From assembly GCF_003122085.1 (NCBI RefSeq), contig NZ_QEXV01000003.1:248001-312000 (forward strand): 64,000 bases of DNA. The letters run 5' to 3'. The notes below the pieces were generated by a model that was not told the origin of the DNA, made no database searches, and saw only the letters and a program-made list of their open reading frames with translations. Origin of the DNA: Marinicauda salina. GTDB lineage: Bacteria; Pseudomonadota; Alphaproteobacteria; Caulobacterales; Maricaulaceae. How positions within the stretch are numbered: the stretch's first letter is position 1; the number at the start of each line of letters is the position of its first letter. Positions 46,283 through 54,948 of this stretch are shown one piece after another. The translations under genes were made by a program, and so were the position numbers.

Positions 46283-48280
46283 TTGTCGCAGACCAATGAC
46301 GCACACGCCGCCGCGCGCGAGAAGGCGCAGGCGGCCATGTACGCCGGGCGCTTCGAGGAGGCCCTGCTCGCCCTGCAGCCGGTGATCCAGGACGCCGACG
46401 ACGACGCCGACGCGCTCTACATGGCCGCGGTCAGCGCGCGCTATCTAAAGCGCCCCGACGAGGCCGCCGCGCTGCTCAAGCGCATCAAGGCCGCCGCGCC
46501 GGAGTTCGGCCGCGCCCACCAGGAGGAGGGCCACCTGCTGCGCGACAGCGGCGACGCGGCCGGCGCGCTCGCCGCCTACCAGCGCGCGGTGCGCGCCAAC
46601 CCGGCGCTGCATGCGGCGTGGACCGAGCAGGCGAAACTGCTCGACGCGCAGGGACGTAGCGGCGAGGCCGCCCAGGCCCGCGCCCAGGCGGACCGCCTGC
46701 AGCGCCTGCCCAAGGAGCTGCTCGCGGCGTGGCACCATCTCTACGAGAACCGGCTTCTGAAGGCGGAGAATCTCTGCCGCGCCTGGCTCCAGCGCCACCC
46801 GAAGGACGTCGAGGGCATGCGCCTGCTGGCCGAGGTCGGCGTCCGGCTCGGCGTTCTCGAGGACGCCGACTTCCTTCTGGAGAGCGCCGTCGCCTTCGAG
46901 CCGGACAACGTGCCCGCCCGGATCGACTACATCCAGGTGCTGCGCAAGCGCCAGAAATACGAGGCTGCGCTCGAACAGGCCAAGGAGCTCTACAAGCGCG
47001 ACCCGCGCAATCCGACCTTCGTCTCCCAGCTGGCCATCCAGCGCATGCAGACCGGCGATTACGAGGGCGCCCTCGGTCTGTTCAACGAGGTCCTCGCGAT
47101 GGTCCCGAACGACCCGGCGACCCTCACCTCGAAAGGTCACGCCCTCAAGACGTGGGGCAAGCATGACGAGGCGGTGGAGTCGTACCGCGCCGCGTGCCGG
47201 GCGCGGCCCGAGCACGGCGACGCCTGGTACGGCCTGGCCAATCTCAAGACCTATCGCTTCACCGATGACGAGATCGACCAGATGCGCCGCCTCGAGGCCG
47301 GCGACGATCTCGGCTTCCAGGACCGCATCTATATCTGCTTCGCGCTCGGCAAGGCTTACGAGGACCGGGAGGACTACGAGGCGTCCTTCCGCTTCTACGA
47401 ACGCGGCAACGACCTCAAGCGGCTCCAGACGCGCTACACCGCCGAGCAGATGGACGAGGAGCTGGAGGCCCAGCGCACGGTCTGCACGCCGGAGCTGTTC
47501 TCGAAGCAGGCCGGCAAGGGCTGCCCGGCGCCCGACCCGATCTTCATCGTCGGCCTGCCGCGCGCGGGCTCGACCCTGCTCGAGCAGATCCTCGCCTCCC
47601 ACAGCCAGGTCGACGGCACGCTGGAGCTGCCCAACATCCTCGCGCTGTCCCACCGCCTCCGCGGCCGCAAGCGCGTCTCCGACAAGACCCGCTATCCGCG
47701 GATCCTACACGAGCTGACGGCCGACCAACTGCGGGAGCTCGGCGAGGACTACATCGAGAACACCCGCATCCACCGCAAGGGCGCGCCCTTCTTCACCGAC
47801 AAGATGCCGAACAATTTCCGGCATATCGGGCTGATCAAGCTGATCCTGCCCAATGCGAAGATCATCGATGCGCGCCGCCATCCGATGGCGTGCTGCTTCT
47901 CGGGCTTCAAGCAGCTCTTCGCCGAGGGCCAGGAGTTCACCTACGGGCTGGATGAGATCGGCCGCTATTATCGCGGCTATGTCGAGCTGATGCGCCACTG
48001 GGACGAGGTGCTGCCCGGCGAGATCCTGCGCGTGCAGTACGAGGACGTCGTCGAGGACCTGGAGGGCCAGGTCCGCCGCATCCTCGATTTCTGCGGGCTC
48101 GAGTTCGAACCGCAATGCGTGGAGTTCCACAAGACCGAGCGCGAAGTCAGGACCGCGAGTTCGGAACAGGTCCGCCAGCCGATCTACAAGGAAGGCGTCG
48201 AGCAGTGGCGCCATTACGAGCCCTGGCTCGACCCGCTCAAGGACGCGCTCGGCCCGGCGCTGGACAACTACCGCGACTAG
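46283..48280 (+). CDS. TPR repeat-sulfotransferase fusion protein
   Basis: 665 residues. The N-terminal part (about 1-400) is a run of tetratricopeptide repeats (for example RYLKRPDEAAALLKRI and TWGKHDEAVESYRAACRARP). The C-terminal domain carries a sulfotransferase PAPS loop (FIVGLPRAGSTLLEQILASH, about residue 416) and later ARRHPMACCFSGFKQLF with Arg/Ser of the 3'-phosphate site. The start is TTG 46283 with AGGGAG upstream. Placement right after a TonB receptor is recurrent in this group; the sulfated partner is unknown. Confidence 0.87.
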   Translation: MSQTNDAHAAAREKAQAAMYAGRFEEALLALQPVIQDADDDADALYMAAVSARYLKRPDEAAALLKRIKAAAPEFGRAHQEEGHLLRDSGDAAGALAAYQRAVRANPALHAAWTEQAKLLDAQGRSGEAAQARAQADRLQRLPKELLAAWHHLYENRLLKAENLCRAWLQRHPKDVEGMRLLAEVGVRLGVLEDADFLLESAVAFEPDNVPARIDYIQVLRKRQKYEAALEQAKELYKRDPRNPTFVSQLAIQRMQTGDYEGALGLFNEVLAMVPNDPATLTSKGHALKTWGKHDEAVESYRAACRARPEHGDAWYGLANLKTYRFTDDEIDQMRRLEAGDDLGFQDRIYICFALGKAYEDREDYEASFRFYERGNDLKRLQTRYTAEQMDEELEAQRTVCTPELFSKQAGKGCPAPDPIFIVGLPRAGSTLLEQILASHSQVDGTLELPNILALSHRLRGRKRVSDKTRYPRILHELTADQLRELGEDYIENTRIHRKGAPFFTDKMPNNFRHIGLIKLILPNAKIIDARRHPMACCFSGFKQLFAEGQEFTYGLDEIGRYYRGYVELMRHWDEVLPGEILRVQYEDVVEDLEGQVRRILDFCGLEFEPQCVEFHKTEREVRTASSEQVRQPIYKEGVEQWRHYEPWLDPLKDALGPALDNYRD

Positions 48281-48326
48281 ATCGCGCCGGGTTTTCCCGC
48301 GGGCGCGCGCGGCCTAGCCTGAGGCC

Positions 48327-48647
48327 ATGACGATCGCGGTCCTCTATCGCTGGCGCGTGCAGCCCGGCATGGAAGACCAGTTCCGCGAGGGCTGGGTCGA
48401 GGGCACGCGCGCAATCCACGCGCGCTGCGGCTCCTTCGGGGCGCGGCTCCACGAATCTGGCGACGGCGTGTTCTGGTCCTATGCGAGCTGGCCCGACGAA
48501 GAGACCCGGAAGGCGTGCTTCGCCGACGGCTCGATCTTCTCCGCGCCCGGCTTCGGAAAGATGCGCGAGGCGGTCGCCGAAACCTTCGACGAGATCCCGC
48601 TGACGATCACGGACGACCTGCTGGCCGAGCCCGGCGGTCGAACCTAG
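48327..48647 (+). CDS. Antibiotic biosynthesis monooxygenase-like small protein
   Basis: 106 residues, ferredoxin-like fold of the ABM/EthD type: VLYRWRVQPGMEDQFREGWV, then GARLHESGDGVFWSYASWPD. Members are small oxygenases or dimeric binding proteins, often for quinones or haem. No haem ligand is obvious. It converges with the protoglobin gene, with 4 bases of stop overlap (CTAG). Confidence 0.7.
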   Translation: MTIAVLYRWRVQPGMEDQFREGWVEGTRAIHARCGSFGARLHESGDGVFWSYASWPDEETRKACFADGSIFSAPGFGKMREAVAETFDEIPLTITDDLLAEPGGRT

Positions 48648-49156
48648 ATCTCCACGGTCTCGTCCCGCCGGTTCCAGATCTCGCGCGTGTAGACGGAGAT
48701 GGCGAGGTCCATGTCCAGACTGACGACGCGCGTGATCGAGGTCAGCATGTCGGTCAGGCGGCGATCGCCGCGAAACTGGTCGGACACCGCGCCCATCAGC
48801 TCGCACTGAAAGAAGTTGTATCCCGCAATGTAGAGGTAGGGCGCGACGCCGCGGTCATAGTGCGCGCGCCCGATGCGGAGCGCGTGGGCCATGTAGTCCG
48901 CATCGAGCCGGCATTCGAACAGGCGCTTCCAGTGCGCCATCTGGCGGGCCTTCAGGCTTTCCACCATGGCCGGTTCGGCGAAGATGCGCCGGCCTTCGGG
49001 GAAGGTCCGCATGTGGCCGTAGAAGCGCTCGACGATGCCGTCGAGGAAGACGTCGAGCGTTCGCGCGACCGGCCTCAGCGTCGCGCGAACGCGATCGTCG
49101 ACGCCCAGCATGGCGAGCTTGCGGTTGAGCACCTTTTCCGAGGCCTGCGCATTCAT
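48644..49156 (-). CDS. Stand-alone protoglobin (globin-coupled-sensor globin domain)
   Basis: 170-residue globin of the protoglobin/GCS class; a haem protein that senses O2, NO or CO. The N-terminal pre-A/A helix region and the proximal His75 in LKARQMAHWKRLF are clear, with HYDRGVAPYLYIAGYNFF following, as in globin-coupled sensors. It ends right after the globin domain: no GGDEF, methyl-accepting or kinase output domain is fused. The next gene on the opposite strand (49268) is a PAS hybrid kinase, so the signal may be passed in trans. Confidence 0.87.
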   Translation of the reverse strand: MNAQASEKVLNRKLAMLGVDDRVRATLRPVARTLDVFLDGIVERFYGHMRTFPEGRRIFAEPAMVESLKARQMAHWKRLFECRLDADYMAHALRIGRAHYDRGVAPYLYIAGYNFFQCELMGAVSDQFRGDRRLTDMLTSITRVVSLDMDLAISVYTREIWNRRDETVEI

Positions 49157-49267
49157 CTCGATGTCTCCCCGCGCGATCCCGCCGTCCGCCGGACGCGTCT
49201 GTTATCCGAACATGCCGGCGCTTCTAGAACGACGAGTGTTACATTTCCGTAGGCGATTGATTCGAAA

Positions 49268-51361
49268 ATGAAATTGAGCGCGTTCATCGAGCGGGCGCTG
49301 CGACCAAGGGATCGCATGGGGCGAGCGGACAGCAACAGGTCCACCACGGACGGCGCGGCCGGAACCGATCCTCGCGCCGAGGCTGAACGCCGCCGGATCA
49401 GCGCCGAGGAGGCGATGCGGATCGAGCGAAGCCGCCTGGTCGAGGCCCAGCGCATCGCGAAGATCGGGTCCTGGGAGCTCGATTTCGCTTCCGAAGAGCT
49501 GCGCTGGTCCGACGAGGTCTTCCGGATCTTCGAGGTCGACCCGGCCTTCGTCGCGCCGTCGTACGATCGCTTCCTCGCGCTCATTCACCCCGACGACCGC
49601 GCCGACGTCGACGCGGCCTTCAGGCGTTCGCTCGAAACCCGCAAGCCCTACCGGATCTCGCACCGGCTGGTGATGTCCGACGGCCGCATCAAGTGGGTCG
49701 AGGAACAGTGCGAGACGACGTTCGACGCCGAGGGCGCGCCGGTGATCTCGCGCGGGACCGTCCAGGACGTCACGGAAGCCCGCCTCGCGCAGGAGGCGCT
49801 CAGGCGCAGCGAACAGACCCTGTCCTCCATCCTGCGGGCGTCTCCGGAAGCGATCGTCATCGCCGAGGAGGACGGCCGCATCCGGATCTTCAGCGACGGA
49901 GCCGAAGCGATCTTCCGTCGTCCGCGCGCCGAGGCGGTCGGCGAACCGCTGACCGCGCTCGCCGCACCTCAATCGCGCGCGGTCGTCCGCACCCTCCTCG
50001 ACGCCGGCGCGCCGCAGGCGACCGAGACGGCGCTCGCCTCGAGCCGCCGCGAAATCCTTGCGCGCCGCGCAACGGGGGACACGTTTCCCGCCGAGATCTC
50101 GGTATCGCGGGTCGCAAGCGAGGAAGGCCTCGTCTTCACCGCGATCGTCCGCGACCTGTCCGAACGCAAGGCCTACGAGGCCGCCCTGCAGGGCGCAAAG
50201 GCGCGCGCCGAAGCCGCCAGCGACGCCAAGTCAGCCTTCCTGGCGACGATGAGTCACGAGATCCGCACGCCGATGAACGGCGTGCTCGGCATGCTGTCCC
50301 TGCTGGTCGGCTCGGACCTGGACGACAAGCAGCGCCGGATGGCCGAGATCGCCCTGGATTCGGGCCGCGCGCTGATGAGCATTCTCAACGACGTGCTCGA
50401 TTACTCGAAGATCGAGGCCGGCGGGCTGAGCATCGACATCGCCGAATTCGACACGCGCGACGTGCTTCGCAAGGTGCACTCGCTCCACCGGCTGCGCGCG
50501 GAGGAGAAGGCGCTCGATTTCCGCCTCGAGATCGCCGACGACCTTCCCCGCTGGCTCCTCGGCGACGAGGGACGGATCCAGCAGATCCTGCACAACCTCG
50601 TCGGCAACGCGGTGAAGTTCACCGAACGCGGCGCGGTGGTCCTGCGAGCGAGAACCGAAGCCGCGAACGCCCCACCGGACGGGTTCGTGCTGGAAGTCGA
50701 GGACACCGGCCCGGGCATGAGCGAGGCCGAGATCGATCGCGCCTTCGAGCGCTTCTCCCAGAGCGACTCCTCGACGACCCGCCGATATGAAGGCGCCGGT
50801 CTCGGCCTGACGATCGTCAGGGGACTGGTCGACGCGATGAAGGGAGACATCGCCGTGCGCTCGGCGCCCGGGGAAGGCTCCTGCTTCACCGTCACCCTCC
50901 CGCTCCCCGCCCCGCCGCGGTCGCGCGACGCTGACCGGTCAATCGCGGCGGCCCCGGAGCCCGGCGCCGCGCTCGGGCGGCTGCGCGTCCTCATCGCCGA
51001 GGACGACGGCCCCAGCGCGGAGACCCTCGGCCTGCTGCTGGCGGAACAGGACATTTCCGCCCGCCTCGCGCAGAACGGCCGCGAGGCGGTCGCCTGCTTC
51101 GAGCCGGGACGGTTCGACCTGGTGTTGATGGACATCCGCATGCCGGAGATCGACGGCGAGACGGCGCTGCGCTTCATGCGCGAACGCGAACGCGAGGCCG
51201 ACGCCGCGCCGACGCCGATCATCGCGTGCACCGCCTACGCCGGCGACGACCTGACGGCGCGCTATCTCGACGCCGGCTTCGACGCGGTGCTGCCCAAGCC
51301 CGTCGAAGCCGAAGCGCTGCGCAGCGCCCTGTCCGAAGCGCGGGAGCGCAAGAGCGCATGA
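49268..51361 (+). CDS. PAS-PAS hybrid sensor histidine kinase
   Basis: 697-residue soluble hybrid kinase with no TM segment. Two PAS domains (about 55-165, 180-300), a HisKA dimerisation domain with His330 (FLATMSHEIRTPMNG), an HATPase_c domain (N box ILHNLVGNAVKFTE, G box MSEAEIDRAFERF..., GLGLTIVRGL) and a C-terminal receiver with Asp622 (LVLMDIRMPE) are visible. It starts 112 bases from the divergent protoglobin gene. The stop overlaps the start of a single-domain receiver (ATGA), so a phosphorelay is likely: kinase receiver, perhaps a separate Hpt, then the stand-alone receiver. Confidence 0.93.
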   Translation: MKLSAFIERALRPRDRMGRADSNRSTTDGAAGTDPRAEAERRRISAEEAMRIERSRLVEAQRIAKIGSWELDFASEELRWSDEVFRIFEVDPAFVAPSYDRFLALIHPDDRADVDAAFRRSLETRKPYRISHRLVMSDGRIKWVEEQCETTFDAEGAPVISRGTVQDVTEARLAQEALRRSEQTLSSILRASPEAIVIAEEDGRIRIFSDGAEAIFRRPRAEAVGEPLTALAAPQSRAVVRTLLDAGAPQATETALASSRREILARRATGDTFPAEISVSRVASEEGLVFTAIVRDLSERKAYEAALQGAKARAEAASDAKSAFLATMSHEIRTPMNGVLGMLSLLVGSDLDDKQRRMAEIALDSGRALMSILNDVLDYSKIEAGGLSIDIAEFDTRDVLRKVHSLHRLRAEEKALDFRLEIADDLPRWLLGDEGRIQQILHNLVGNAVKFTERGAVVLRARTEAANAPPDGFVLEVEDTGPGMSEAEIDRAFERFSQSDSSTTRRYEGAGLGLTIVRGLVDAMKGDIAVRSAPGEGSCFTVTLPLPAPPRSRDADRSIAAAPEPGAALGRLRVLIAEDDGPSAETLGLLLAEQDISARLAQNGREAVACFEPGRFDLVLMDIRMPEIDGETALRFMREREREADAAPTPIIACTAYAGDDLTARYLDAGFDAVLPKPVEAEALRSALSEARERKSA

Positions 51362-51732
51362 CGGACCGGTCGCCCCGCGTGCTCGTCGTCGACGACGACG
51401 ACGCCAATCGCCAGCTGGCGGTCTGGGCGCTCGAGGCGGCGTGCGAGGTGGCCGAGCACGCCGGCGGCGAAGGCGCCGCCGAGCGCATCGTCGAGTCGCG
51501 GCCGGACGCCGTCCTGCTCGACCTGCGCATGCCGAAGGTGAACGGCCTCGACGTCGTCCGCGAGCTGGCCGACCGCGCACCGGACCTGCTCCCGCGCGTC
51601 GTCGTCATCACCGCCGAAACGAGCCAGCCCGCGGTCGACGAGATCGCCGCCGCCCCGGTGGCGGGCGTCTTCCCGCGACCCTGGGAGCCCGACGAGTTTC
51701 TCGACCTGGTCAGGCGCTGCTGCGGGAGGTGA
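51358..51732 (+). CDS. Single-domain response regulator
   Basis: 124 residues, receiver only, no output domain. The acidic pocket (VVDDDDANRQ) and phosphoacceptor Asp55 (VLLDLRMPKVNG) are intact, and ITAET marks the Thr. The conserved Lys of the KP motif is Arg107 (VFPRPWEPDEF), a change that usually weakens the phosphorylation-driven switch. ATG 51358 overlaps the hybrid-kinase stop. It is the likely phosphorelay partner or a phosphate sink. Confidence 0.9.
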   Translation: MTDRSPRVLVVDDDDANRQLAVWALEAACEVAEHAGGEGAAERIVESRPDAVLLDLRMPKVNGLDVVRELADRAPDLLPRVVVITAETSQPAVDEIAAAPVAGVFPRPWEPDEFLDLVRRCCGR

Positions 51733-51780
51733 GGCCTCGCGCGCTTGCGCGGCCGCACCGGACGCCGCACCTTGATGGGC

Positions 51781-52221
51781 ATGCGTCTCACCAATTTCTC
51801 GAACTACGCGCTGCGCCTGCTCCAGTTCGCCGCGCTGCGCGCGCCCGAACATGTCCGCGTGGAGGACGTCGCGCGCGCGCACGGCATCTCGCGCCACCAC
51901 CTGCTCAAAGCCGCGAACACGCTGTCGCGCCACGACTTCGTGACCGTCATTCGCGGCCGCGGCGGAGGCGTGAAGCTGGCGCGCCCGCCGGCGGCGATCA
52001 CCGTCGGCGCGGTCGTGCGGGTCACCGAGGGCCCGATCGAGCTGGTCGAATGCTTCAACGCCGAGACCAACACCTGCCCGCTGCGCGGGGTCTGCCGCCT
52101 GTCGCGAGCCCTCGACGCAGCGCTCGAGTCGTTCCTGCAGTCGCTCGACTCGGTGACTATCGCCGACATCGCCGCCAATCGCGGCGATCTCCTGAGGCGG
52201 CTCGCCCCGGCGCAGGAATAG
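51781..52221 (+). CDS. NsrR-like Rrf2 family regulator
   Basis: 146 residues. A winged-HTH of the Rrf2 type (NFSNYALRLLQFAALRAPEH; then VRVEDVARAHGISRHHLLKA) is followed by three cysteines in the cluster-binding arrangement (ECFNAETNTCPLRGVC). NsrR proteins hold a [4Fe-4S] or [2Fe-2S] cluster and derepress NO-defence genes. ATG 51781 (MRLTNF) is preferred, since relatives begin the same way; ATG 51775 is in frame. It lies between the receiver gene and the peroxiredoxin gene, so NO or redox control of this group is plausible. Confidence 0.87.
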   Translation: MRLTNFSNYALRLLQFAALRAPEHVRVEDVARAHGISRHHLLKAANTLSRHDFVTVIRGRGGGVKLARPPAAITVGAVVRVTEGPIELVECFNAETNTCPLRGVCRLSRALDAALESFLQSLDSVTIADIAANRGDLLRRLAPAQE

Positions 52222-52254
52222 GCGATCCCTATGAGGCATATTGTCGCCATTGGC
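52218..52254. promoter_or_regulatory. OxyR-like site upstream of peroxiredoxin
   Basis: ATAG-N7-CTAT-N7-ATTG-N7-TGGC. The first two quarters match the OxyR consensus (ATAG-N7-CTAT, repeated) exactly, the third at 3 of 4 bases, the fourth poorly. It begins inside the last codons of the Rrf2 gene and lies about 110 bases upstream of a peroxiredoxin gene, as expected for an activator site. No oxyR gene is in the window. Confidence 0.45.
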
Positions 52255-52364
52255 GCGTTCTATGGGCTCGATCAATAAAACTCGTAAGACGTTTGCGACT
52301 TTTTGTGGTCATCTCTCCTCAACGCATCGGGCGGCGCGGCCGCCCCCGAACCAAGGAGATGATC

Positions 52365-53021
52365 ATGACCGACCAGCAACAAGACCTGCAGCCGGCCCTG
52401 CCCCGCCTCAACGAGCCGGCGCCGGACTTCAACGCGAAGACCACGCACGGCCCGCGCTCGCTCGCCGACTACAAGGGCAAGTGGCTGGTGCTGTTCTCGC
52501 ACCCGGCCGACTTCACCCCGGTGTGCACGACGGAGTTCATGGCCTTCGCCAAACGCGCCGAGCAGTTCAAGGCGCTCGACACCGAACTCCTCGGGCTTTC
52601 GATCGACAGCAATTTCGCCCACATCGCCTGGACGCGGAACATCAAGGAGCATTTCGGCGTCGAGATCCCCTTCCCGATCATCGAGGACCTCTCGATGAAA
52701 GTCGCCAACGCCTACGGCATGATCCAGCCGGGCGCGAGCGACACGTCGGCGGTGCGCGCGACCTTCATCATCGATCCGGAGGGCGTGCTGCGCGCGATGG
52801 TCTACTACCCGATGTCGAACGGCCGCAGCGTGGATGAATTCCTGCGCCTGATCGAGGCGCTGCAGACCTCGGACGAGCACGGCGTCGCCACGCCGGAAGC
52901 CTGGAAGCCGGGCGAGAAGGTGATCGTGCCGCCGCCCCAGACGCAGGCCGAGGCGGACAAGCGCGAAGGCGAAGGCTACGAGTACACCGACTGGTACTTC
53001 TCCAAGAAGGACGTGGCCTGA
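52365..53021 (+). CDS. 1-Cys (Prx6-type) peroxiredoxin
   Basis: 218 residues, peroxiredoxin of the Prx6/AhpC-TSA group. The peroxidatic Cys54 (PADFTPVCTTEF) is the only cysteine, so the enzyme is 1-Cys and needs an external reductant. The start ATG 52365 has AAGGAG at 52353-52358. It reduces H2O2 or organic peroxides in the cytoplasm. It is preceded by an OxyR-like site and an Rrf2 regulator. A hairpin follows at 53035-53063. Confidence 0.93.
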   Translation: MTDQQQDLQPALPRLNEPAPDFNAKTTHGPRSLADYKGKWLVLFSHPADFTPVCTTEFMAFAKRAEQFKALDTELLGLSIDSNFAHIAWTRNIKEHFGVEIPFPIIEDLSMKVANAYGMIQPGASDTSAVRATFIIDPEGVLRAMVYYPMSNGRSVDEFLRLIEALQTSDEHGVATPEAWKPGEKVIVPPPQTQAEADKREGEGYEYTDWYFSKKDVA

Positions 53022-53034
53022 GCCCGAAGACGTT

Positions 53035-53063
53035 CGGAGGCGGCGGAGACCCCGTCGCCTCCG
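53035..53063 (+). terminator. Hairpin after peroxiredoxin
   Basis: A perfect 8-base stem (CGGAGGCG at 53035-53042, CGCCTCCG at 53056-53063) with a 13-base loop follows the stop by 13 bases. No T-run follows, so termination is uncertain. Confidence 0.35.
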
Positions 53064-53196
53064 GTCCTCCGCGGCGCGCCGGTCCGCCTTGTCCTCCCCG
53101 GACCAGCAGGGGCGAGCCGGCGCGCCGCCCGCTTCAAGCATGCGACGATCCCGGACGCAGCGCGCCCGGGATCGCCGATTCGGAAGGGAGACGCCC

Positions 53197-53796
53197 ATGT
53201 GGGACGAACGCTACGCGACCGAAGCCTATGTCTACGGCGAGGCGCCCAACGCCTTCCTGGCGTCCTGTCTCGAGCGCCTGCGCCCGGGCGATCGCGCCCT
53301 CGCCGTCGCCGACGGCGAGGGCCGCAACGGGGTCTGGCTCGCCGAGCAGGGCCTGGACGTCGTCTCGGTCGACGCCTCCGCCGTGGGGCTCGAAAAGGCG
53401 CGCCGCCTCGCCGGGAAACGCGGCGTCTTCCCCGAATTCATCCAGGCCGACCTGTTCGCGTGGGACTGGCCCGAGGCCGCCTTCGACGTCGTCGCCGCGA
53501 TCTTCATCCAGTTCGCCGGGCCCGGGGACCGACCGCGCCTGTTCGAGTCGATGAAGCGGAGCCTCAAGCCCGGCGGCGCGTTGATCCTGCAGGGCTATCG
53601 CCCCGAGCAGGTCGCGCTGGGAACCGGCGGGCCGCCCGCGCCGGAGAACATGTACACGGAGACCATGCTGCGCGACGCCTTCGCCGATTTCGAGATCGCG
53701 CACCTGCGCGCGCACGACGACGTGATCGAAGAAGGCGCGGGCCATTCCGGCCTGTCGGCGCTCATCGATCTCGTCGCGCTCAAGCCTGACGCCTGA
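53197..53796 (+). CDS. SAM-dependent methyltransferase (class I)
   Basis: 199 residues, Rossmann-type methyltransferase: RALAVADGEGRNGVWLAEQG (SAM loop, atypical D-G-E-G-R-N) and VVSVDASAVGLEKARRL. It resembles TehB/thiopurine-type methyltransferases, which act on metalloids or small thiols. A GGAAGGGA precedes ATG 53197. The DsrE-like gene follows 17 bases downstream and may share the transcript. The substrate is unknown. Confidence 0.85.
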   Translation: MWDERYATEAYVYGEAPNAFLASCLERLRPGDRALAVADGEGRNGVWLAEQGLDVVSVDASAVGLEKARRLAGKRGVFPEFIQADLFAWDWPEAAFDVVAAIFIQFAGPGDRPRLFESMKRSLKPGGALILQGYRPEQVALGTGGPPAPENMYTETMLRDAFADFEIAHLRAHDDVIEEGAGHSGLSALIDLVALKPDA

Positions 53797-53813
53797 AACC
53801 GAAGGAGCCCGCC

Positions 53814-54278
53814 ATGAACAAGGCCCTGACCGCCGCCCTCGCCGCCGTGCTGCTCGCCTCGCCGGCCTGCGCCGAGGAGCCCGAACCCGCCCCGCCCGCG
53901 AACGACACAGAGGCCTCCGCCCTGCTCACCGTGCTGACGTCGGCCGATCCGCAGACCCAGCTGATGGCGCTCATCCTCACCCGCGCCAGCGTGCAGGCCG
54001 GCGCCGACACGCAGGTCCTGCTGTGCAGCGCGGCGGGCGACCTGGCGCTGAGCGAACCGCCCGAGGCGGCGACCGCGCCGCTCGCCCCGCGCGGGATGAG
54101 CCCGCACGGCCTGCTCCGGGGCCTGATCGCCGACGGGGTCGAGGTGCAGGTCTGCGCGATCTACCTGCCGAACAGCCCGCACGCGGACGACGACCTGGTC
54201 GCGGGCGTCGGGGTTGCGACGCCGCCGGCCATCGCCGCGCGCATGACCGATCCGGACGTGAAGCTGTTCACCTTCTAG
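53814..54278 (+). CDS. Periplasmic DsrE-like protein
   Basis: 154 residues. A signal peptide (about residues 1-20, ending ACAEE) is followed by a DsrE/DsrF-type fold: LTSADPQTQLMALILTRASV, VLLCSAAGDLAL and VEVQVCAIYLPNS, with two cysteines positioned like those of sulfur-relay proteins. Family members carry sulfur or bind small ligands. Export to the periplasm is unusual for sulfur relay but known for this branch. It follows the methyltransferase gene. Confidence 0.72.
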   Translation: MNKALTAALAAVLLASPACAEEPEPAPPANDTEASALLTVLTSADPQTQLMALILTRASVQAGADTQVLLCSAAGDLALSEPPEAATAPLAPRGMSPHGLLRGLIADGVEVQVCAIYLPNSPHADDDLVAGVGVATPPAIAARMTDPDVKLFTF

Positions 54279-54300
54279 GCGCCGACTCCGGGCGCGGACC

Positions 54301-54771
54301 TCACAGCGCGCCAAGCCCGGCGATCAGGACCATCACGGCCATCGCGATCACGGCGAGCGAACCGACCGTGTAGAAGGTCGCGCGCACCTCGTGGCTGCGC
54401 GCCGTGGCGTAGGCGACGGCGTGGGCCAGGCGCGCCAGAACGAACCCGTACATGAGCAGGGCGGCGAGCCAGAACGCCGGATCGATCAGCACGAACAAGA
54501 GCCCGATCGCGAGAAAGGCCGGGATGTTCTCCAGGTCGTTGCGGTGCATGCGCCGCGAGCGGTCGACATCGTCGTTGATCTCGAGCTGGGCGGGATCGGG
54601 ATTGCGATTGAGCGGCCCGGCGCGGAGATCCTCGGGGCTCGCCCAGCCGCCGCCCGCCTTCATCATCCGCCAGACCGTCATCCAGCCCTGCCCCATGATC
54701 TTCAGCACCATGAGCGCCGCGGCGACGAGATAGGTCGCGAAGACGGGGTTGTCGGGAGTGAGCAGGTCCAT
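54301..54771 (-). CDS. MAPEG family membrane protein (second copy)
   Basis: 156 residues, four TM helices with MAPEG signatures: RNDLENIPAFLAIGLLFVL and YGFVLARLAHAVAYATAR. It is closer to the mPGES-1-like branch than the copy at 23524. Convergent with the DsrE-like gene. Function unknown. Confidence 0.85.
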   Translation of the reverse strand: MDLLTPDNPVFATYLVAAALMVLKIMGQGWMTVWRMMKAGGGWASPEDLRAGPLNRNPDPAQLEINDDVDRSRRMHRNDLENIPAFLAIGLLFVLIDPAFWLAALLMYGFVLARLAHAVAYATARSHEVRATFYTVGSLAVIAMAVMVLIAGLGAL

Positions 54772-54948
54772 GGGGCGGCCTTTCGGCGGGAGGGCGCGGG
54801 GCGTGACGCGCTCACATTACTTGCACGGCGGCCGACGCCGCGCCAGCGCGGCGACGCCGCGGCGAGTGCGACGGACGCGACCGGCTTGACCCGCGCAGGT
54901 GGCGGACCTGTCATGCTATCAGACGAATCCGTGGCGGGAGACCGCGTG

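Noticed and set aside
43546-46338. 930-codon open frame on - opposite the TonB receptor
   Set aside because: Antisense shadow; the receptor on + has signal peptide, plug and barrel.
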